A stretch of 8,899 nucleotides of DNA, from NCBI GenBank assembly GCA_964387935.1, contig CAYLZN010000249.1, forward strand, positions 1-8,899, written 5' to 3'. The stretch comes from CAYLZN01 sp964387935. Lineage in GTDB: Bacteria > Acidobacteriota > Vicinamibacteria > Vicinamibacterales > JAFNAJ01. Position numbers and translations under genes: made by a program. The notes under the pieces were generated by a model. It searched no databases. It was not told the origin of the DNA and saw only the letters and a program-made list of their open reading frames with translations. This document shows, in pieces, positions 5,497-8,899 of this stretch (position 1 is its first letter; the number at the start of each line of letters is the position of its first letter).

Positions 5497-6440
5497 GAGC
5501 GGGGCATCCCCCCCTGCAGCCAGGCCCACTCAGCCGCCAGCCCTTCCTCGAGCGTGACCGAGGGCGCGAAGCCGAGGTCCGCCCGGGCCAGCGTCGTGTC
5601 CGCAAACGTGTCGCGCATGTCGCCCTTCTGTGGTGCCTCACGCCGGATGCTGACCGGCAACCCGGTGACGCGGCTGACCATGTCCATGACCTGGTTCACG
5701 GAGACGCGCGACCCGCCGCCGATATTGTAGGCGCGCCCGGGCACACCCCGGGTCCCGGCCGTCGCCGTCGCACGCACCGCGTCGGCCACGAAGGTGAAGT
5801 CGCGCGTCTGTTCGCCATCGCCGTACACGGTGATCGGGCGGCCGTCTCTCGCGGCCTCCAGGAACTTCCGGAAGCCCATGTCCGGCCGCTGGCGCGGCCC
5901 GTAGACGGTGAAGTAACGCAGCGAGGTGGTCGGCACCTTGTCGTTGAAGTAGTACAGGTAGCACAGTTGCTCGGCGGCCAGCTTCGTCACGCCATACGGG
6001 GACACCGGTTGCGGCAGCGCGTCCTCGCGCATGGGGATCGCGGCGGCGTCGCCGTAGACCGACGAGCTCGACGCATACACCACGCGGTCCAGCGGGCGAC
6101 CGACGCACGCCTCGAGGAGGATCTGCGTGGCCTCCACGTTGTTGGACGTGTACGTACTGAAATCACGGCCCCAGCTCTTCCTCACGCCCGCCTGTGCCGC
6201 CAGGTGAAAGACATGCGTCACGCCCTCGAGCAGCCTGGTGAGGTCCGCCTCCTGGATGCTCGTTTCGACGAACGAGAAGCCCGCCTGGCCGCGCAGGGGG
6301 GCCACGTTGGCCTCCTTCTGGGCCCGCGGGTAGTAGTCGGTGAAGCAGTCGATGCCCGTGACGGTGGCACCCTGGGCCAGAAGGTGTTCGGACAGTGTCG
6401 AGCCGATGAAGCCGGCCGCGCCGGTGACGAGTGCGTTCAT
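5493..6440 (-). CDS. NAD-dependent nucleotide-sugar epimerase/dehydratase (extended SDR, UDP-sugar 4-epimerase type)
   Basis: A 315-residue extended short-chain dehydrogenase. The N-terminal NAD site is GAAGFIG (7-13), with IDCFTDYY after the second strand giving an acidic residue for the adenosine ribose. HLAAQAGVRKSW, the serine strand VVYASSSSVYG and catalytic YGVTK (Tyr149, Lys153) follow. LRYFTVYGPRQRPDMGFRKF and YGDGEQTRDFTFVADAV are the substrate-domain motifs of the UDP-glucose/UDP-glucuronate 4-epimerase group. It probably supplies an epimerised UDP-sugar for surface polysaccharide. The exact sugar cannot be fixed, and a 4,6-dehydratase is less likely because YGVTK rather than YSASK is seen. 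ATG 6440 overlaps the thioesterase stop by 4 nt, and the stop overlaps bamD by 4 nt, so it is translationally linked to both. Confidence 0.85.
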   Translation of the reverse strand: MNALVTGAAGFIGSTLSEHLLAQGATVTGIDCFTDYYPRAQKEANVAPLRGQAGFSFVETSIQEADLTRLLEGVTHVFHLAAQAGVRKSWGRDFSTYTSNNVEATQILLEACVGRPLDRVVYASSSSVYGDAAAIPMREDALPQPVSPYGVTKLAAEQLCYLYYFNDKVPTTSLRYFTVYGPRQRPDMGFRKFLEAARDGRPITVYGDGEQTRDFTFVADAVRATATAGTRGVPGRAYNIGGGSRVSVNQVMDMVSRVTGLPVSIRREAPQKGDMRDTFADTTLARADLGFAPSVTLEEGLAAEWAWLQGGMPRS

Positions 6441-6832
6441 GCGAGGAGCATCCTGATGTGATCGGGGAGACGGCATGGCCGGCCCTCGGGGTTGATCGCC
6501 GCGTGAACCGTGCGGCCTTCGGCGAGCCTGACGTGCGTGTCACGGCGTGCCAGCGTGTACGAGAACGCGACCCGTACCGCAGACAGCGCCTCGCCCGACG
6601 TCGTGATCGCCACCTCGTCGTCGTAGCGGGCCGGCTGGAAGTAGCGGCAGTGGGCCTCGATCACCGGGAGCGCCACCCCCTGCTCCTCGAGTTCGCGGTA
6701 CGTGTAGCCGGCGGCCCGCAGCCACTCACATCGGCCGACCTCGAACCAGGCCAGATAGTTGGCGTAGTACACCACCCCCATCTTGTCGGTCTCGGCGTAG
6801 CGAACCCGAACGACGGTGGTCACTGGGGTCAC
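6437..6832 (-). CDS. Acyl-CoA thioesterase, YbgC/4-hydroxybenzoyl-CoA thioesterase family
   Basis: A 131-residue hotdog-fold enzyme that hydrolyses acyl-CoA or acyl-ACP thioesters. The family signature is clear near the N-terminus: RYAETDKMGVVYYANYL with catalytic Asp16 and the GVVYYANY loop, then FEVGRCEWLR. Later come a conserved HCRYFQPARYDDEV strand and RVAFSY. Length is normal for YbgC (about 130 residues). GTG 6832 is chosen because it makes a GTGA 4-nt overlap with the rpe stop, like its neighbours. An in-frame GTG at 6823 is the alternative. In proteobacteria ybgC sits with tol-pal genes. Here it lies between rpe and an epimerase, so that link is not visible. Its substrate is unknown. 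Confidence 0.87.
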   Translation of the reverse strand: MTPVTTVVRVRYAETDKMGVVYYANYLAWFEVGRCEWLRAAGYTYRELEEQGVALPVIEAHCRYFQPARYDDEVAITTSGEALSAVRVAFSYTLARRDTHVRLAEGRTVHAAINPEGRPCRLPDHIRMLLA

Positions 6833-7509
6833 GACGACGACACGTCCTGGCGGAGTGCGGCCGCCCGAAGCTGGCGCACGGCGGCCGCGGGATCGGCCGT
6901 TCCGAACACGGCAGAACCGGCAACGACGATGTTGACGCCTGCCTGCACGACGCGGGCGATGTTGGCGCCGTCGATACCGCCGTCGATCTCGATCGGAATG
7001 TGCCGGCCGGTGGCATCGAGCTGCCGACGCAGCGCTCGTACTTTGTGCTCGCTGCGCGGGAGGAACTCCTGACCGCCAAAGCCCGGGTTGACCGACATCA
7101 GCAGGACGAAGTCGAGGTCGTCGAGGACCTCCTCGAGGCTCACGAGCGGCGTGGACGGGTTCAGCACGGCCCCCGCCTGGGCGCCGAGCTGGCGGATGCG
7201 CGCGAGCGTGCGCTGCAGATGCGGCAGGACCTCGACGTGCACCGAGAGCATCGTGGCGCCTGCCTCGACGAACGCCTCGAGGTACCGATCGGGTTCTGCA
7301 ATCATCAGGTGCACGTCGAGGGGGACCGTGGCCACACGCTTCAGAGCCCTGACGACGGGAGGACCGATCGTGATGTTGGGGACGAAGTGGCCATCCATCA
7401 CGTCCACGTGAATGAGGTCCGCGCCGCCCCGTTCCGCAGCCCGGATGGCATCGCCGAGCGCCGCGAAATCCGACGCGAGGATCGACGGCGCGATTCGCAG
7501 ATCGCTCAT
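6829..7509 (-). CDS. rpe: Ribulose-phosphate 3-epimerase
   Basis: A 226-residue TIM-barrel enzyme interconverting ribulose-5-phosphate and xylulose-5-phosphate in the pentose phosphate pathway. It shows IAPSILASDF (6-15), the metal and acid/base site HVDVMDGHFVPN (34-45, catalytic Asp36), DVHLMI with His67, the flexible loop MSVNPGFGGQ, and EIDGGI with the second catalytic Asp (Asp176), followed by a phosphate-binding VAGSAVFG. Length matches the family. The start ATG 7509 overlaps the stop of the PASTA gene by 4 nt, and its stop overlaps the thioesterase GTG. Nothing is missing. Confidence 0.96.
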   Translation of the reverse strand: MSDLRIAPSILASDFAALGDAIRAAERGGADLIHVDVMDGHFVPNITIGPPVVRALKRVATVPLDVHLMIAEPDRYLEAFVEAGATMLSVHVEVLPHLQRTLARIRQLGAQAGAVLNPSTPLVSLEEVLDDLDFVLLMSVNPGFGGQEFLPRSEHKVRALRRQLDATGRHIPIEIDGGIDGANIARVVQAGVNIVVAGSAVFGTADPAAAVRQLRAAALRQDVSSS

Positions 7510-8228
7510 CGGCTGACCTCGAGGCTGATGGCGTCGCCCAGGCCAATCTGGAAACCACCAGCGGGCTGCTGTCGCACGACGGTGCCGGGCGGCACACCAG
7601 GGTACGGCTGTTCCCCGACCACCGCCACGCGAAACCCCTGCGACCGCAGCAGGGCGGCGACGTTCATGGCGCTCAGGCCGATCAGGTCGGGCATGACGAA
7701 GCGCTGGCCCGACTCGCCGCGGTTCACCAGGAGGCGGACGCCGGCGCTGCGTGCCCTCGGGCCCGGGGATTGTGCGACCACGACGCCGGAGGCGTAGTCG
7801 GCGGATCGGATCTCGGCCACGCCCTCGACCGCGAGCGCGTCAGCCTGGGCCCTGAGCTGCGCCGTGCGTTCCGACTCCCCGACGAGGGCAGGCACGGTGG
7901 CGACGGCAGGTCCTTCACTCAACCAGACCTTCACCGTCCTCGACCGCCTCGTGACGACGCCCCCGGCGGGCTCCTGCGACAGCACGCGGCCTGCCGGCAC
8001 CCTGGGGTCGGCCCGACGCGCGTCCTCGACGTGCAGGGTCAGGTCCAACTCCGAGAGCACGGCCGTGGCGTCGTTGACGGTGCGGCCCATGAGTGCCGGG
8101 ACGGCCACCTCACGGGCCTTGAGCGCGACGCGCATGGCCACGGCAAAGAAGACGAAATACGTGACGAGCAGGGCGGCCGAGACGAACAGGAGCTTGCCCG
8201 CGCCCCACACACGGCGTGTCAGCGCCAT
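7506..8228 (-). CDS. Membrane-anchored protein with three PASTA domains
   Basis: A 240-residue protein with a short cytoplasmic tail (MALTRRVWGAGK), one transmembrane helix at about 13-35, and three PASTA domains outside the membrane at about 40-105, 108-172 and 176-240. Each has the usual marks: a VPxLxG entry (VPALMG, VPALVG, MPDLIG), a central helix, and a V.SQ.P.....V closing strand (VLSQEPAGG, VVAQSPGP, VVRQQPAGG). PASTA domains bind peptidoglycan fragments or beta-lactam-like ligands in kinases and penicillin-binding proteins. No kinase or transpeptidase domain is present here. ATG 8228 follows a GGGGG stretch and starts at the tail before the helix. An upstream ATG in the frame would overlap rsmB and is rejected. 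It sits between rsmB (16 nt) and rpe (4-nt overlap). A wall-sensing or scaffolding role is inferred only. Confidence 0.9.
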   Translation of the reverse strand: MALTRRVWGAGKLLFVSAALLVTYFVFFAVAMRVALKAREVAVPALMGRTVNDATAVLSELDLTLHVEDARRADPRVPAGRVLSQEPAGGVVTRRSRTVKVWLSEGPAVATVPALVGESERTAQLRAQADALAVEGVAEIRSADYASGVVVAQSPGPRARSAGVRLLVNRGESGQRFVMPDLIGLSAMNVAALLRSQGFRVAVVGEQPYPGVPPGTVVRQQPAGGFQIGLGDAISLEVSR

Positions 8229-8244
8229 CGAACCCCCGACTGTA

Positions 8245-8899
8245 CTACAACCCCGCGCCCGGCGAGCGGGCGACCAGGATCGACGCGTAGAAGGCCTCCA
8301 GGTCGTGGACGAACGGGAGGGTGCGCAGGTCGCCGAGGCCATCGAGCAGCCCCTCGCGAGCCGTGCCGTGCCATGGATGCGCCGCGCGCGCAAGTCGCGC
8401 GAAGCCCGGCGTGGCCTGCTGGAAACGCGCCACGACGTCCTCGTTTTCTTCGGGTTCGCTCGAACAGGTCGCATAGACGAGGTAGCCGCCGGGGCCGACG
8501 GCCCCGGCGGCGTGGGTGAGCAGGCGCACCTGGGTGTCCGCCAGCCGCCGGAGATCGCCGGCGCTGCGGCGCCAGCGGATCTCCGGCTCCCGGCGAATGG
8601 TGCCGACGCCGGAGCAGGGGGCGTCCACGAACACCGCGTCGCACACCGGCGCCACGGGCGCCGGTGTGGTGAGGTCCGCGCGGACGACGAGGACGTCGTC
8701 CGCGCGGGCGCGTCGCAGGGTGTCGCGCAGCAGGCGCACGCGTCGCGGCCGCAGGTCGGCGGCCACGACGCGTGCGCCGGGGGCCAGCGCGGCGCGGATG
8801 GCGAGGGTCTTCCCGCCGGGCGCCGCGCAGGTGTCGAGCACGAGCCTTGGCTGCAGGGCGGCCACGAGGGCGGCGACGAGCTGGGACGCTTCGTCCTGT
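8245..8899 (-). CDS. rsmB: 16S rRNA m5C967 methyltransferase, C-terminal part (start beyond window)
   Basis: The last 217 codons of an AdoMet-dependent RNA m5C methyltransferase (RsmB/Sun, Fmu). The frame enters from the right edge with QDEASQLVAAL, a hallmark just before the AdoMet domain. It continues with the AdoMet loop DTCAAPGGKT, VAADLRPRR, the motif IV Cys in DAPCSGVGT (Cys codon 8614-8616) and the nucleophile motif TCS (8461-8469) in YATCSSEPEEN. Both catalytic cysteines are present. The C-terminal PF/FYASIL ending is normal. The NusB-like N-terminal RNA-binding domain would lie outside the window, so RsmB is preferred to RsmF partly on the rpe neighbourhood. It is the first visible gene of the minus-strand operon. 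Its coding sequence holds an unusual run of inverted repeats. Confidence 0.88.
   Translation of the reverse strand, partial: QDEASQLVAALVAALQPRLVLDTCAAPGGKTLAIRAALAPGARVVAADLRPRRVRLLRDTLRRARADDVLVVRADLTTPAPVAPVCDAVFVDAPCSGVGTIRREPEIRWRRSAGDLRRLADTQVRLLTHAAGAVGPGGYLVYATCSSEPEENEDVVARFQQATPGFARLARAAHPWHGTAREGLLDGLGDLRTLPFVHDLEAFYASILVARSPGAGL
8485..8511. repeat. Perfect 12-bp inverted repeat in rsmB
   Basis: Arms 8485-8496 (GCCGCCGGGGCC) and 8500-8511 (GGCCCCGGCGGC) pair perfectly around a 3-nt loop. It encodes AAGAVGPGG. Confidence 0.85.
8547..8587. repeat. Imperfect inverted repeat in rsmB (17 pairs)
   Basis: Outer arms 8547-8556 and 8578-8587 are perfectly complementary over 10 bp. Inside, after a bulged G at 8577, two more pairs, one mismatch (8559/8574) and five pairs (8560-8564 with 8569-8573) close on a 4-nt loop. 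Confidence 0.75.
8642..8668. repeat. Perfect 12-bp inverted repeat in rsmB
   Basis: Arms 8642-8653 (CACACCGGCGCC) and 8657-8668 (GGCGCCGGTGTG) pair perfectly around a 3-nt loop. It encodes TPAPVAPV. Confidence 0.85.
8676..8707. repeat. Perfect 14-bp inverted repeat in rsmB
   Basis: Arms 8676-8689 (CCGCGCGGACGACG) and 8694-8707 (CGTCGTCCGCGCGG) pair perfectly around a 4-nt loop, only 7 nt from the previous repeat. It encodes RADDVLVVRAD. Confidence 0.87.
8733..8778. repeat. 19-bp inverted repeat with one mismatch in rsmB
   Basis: Arms 8733-8751 and 8760-8778 match at 18 of 19 positions (single mismatch at 8765 against 8746) around an 8-nt loop. It covers the codons after the AdoMet-binding VAAD strand. 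Confidence 0.85.

Noticed and set aside
6857..6888. 9-bp inverted repeat with 14-nt loop near the rpe 3' end
   Set aside because: Explained well by two alanine-rich codon runs at high GC, and the loop is long.
1..8899. CRISPR array, tRNA, rRNA, insertion sequence or phage genes
   Set aside because: No regularly spaced direct repeats, cloverleaf, rRNA-like sequence, transposase motif or phage protein was seen on either strand.

Overview
The window is gene-dense, GC-rich bacterial chromosome. A BamD-type lipoprotein shows a Gram-negative envelope. High GC, GTG starts and a PASTA protein lying between rsmB and rpe would fit Acidobacteriota (for example a Vicinamibacteria-like lineage). That assignment is an inference from style and gene order, not from a marker gene.

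Layout. (1) Positions 1-630 are accessory: the end of a higB toxin gene, an intact higA antitoxin gene, then, on the other strand, what looks like the wreck of a vapBC toxin-antitoxin pair. (2) Positions 631-3083, minus strand, hold a GDP-mannose gene pair: a mannose-1-phosphate guanylyltransferase-like nucleotidyltransferase followed by a phosphomannomutase/phosphoglucomutase. (3) A short divergent promoter region (3084-3164) separates that pair from plus-strand pgsA (phosphatidylglycerophosphate synthase), which converges on and overlaps the next gene by 4 nt. (4) Positions 3773-8899, minus strand, form one long likely operon read from right to left: rsmB (start beyond the window), a membrane-anchored PASTA protein, rpe, a hotdog thioesterase, a sugar-nucleotide epimerase, bamD, and an exported protein with a duplicated beta module. 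Four successive junctions in this operon (PASTA/rpe, rpe/thioesterase, thioesterase/epimerase, epimerase/bamD) are 4-nt ATGA or GTGA overlaps.

Most of the window makes or maintains the envelope: GDP-mannose and a 4-epimerised nucleotide sugar for surface glycans, phosphatidylglycerol for membranes, BamD for outer-membrane protein insertion, and a PASTA protein that may sense cell wall. RsmB and Rpe are housekeeping enzymes. I see no new defence or mobile system. The two signals most worth a second look are a series of near-perfect inverted repeats tiling the rsmB coding sequence (8485-8778), and a kinase-less PASTA protein in the rsmB-rpe slot where many Gram-positive bacteria carry the PASTA kinase PrkC/Stk. 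No rRNA, tRNA, CRISPR array, insertion sequence or riboswitch was recognised.
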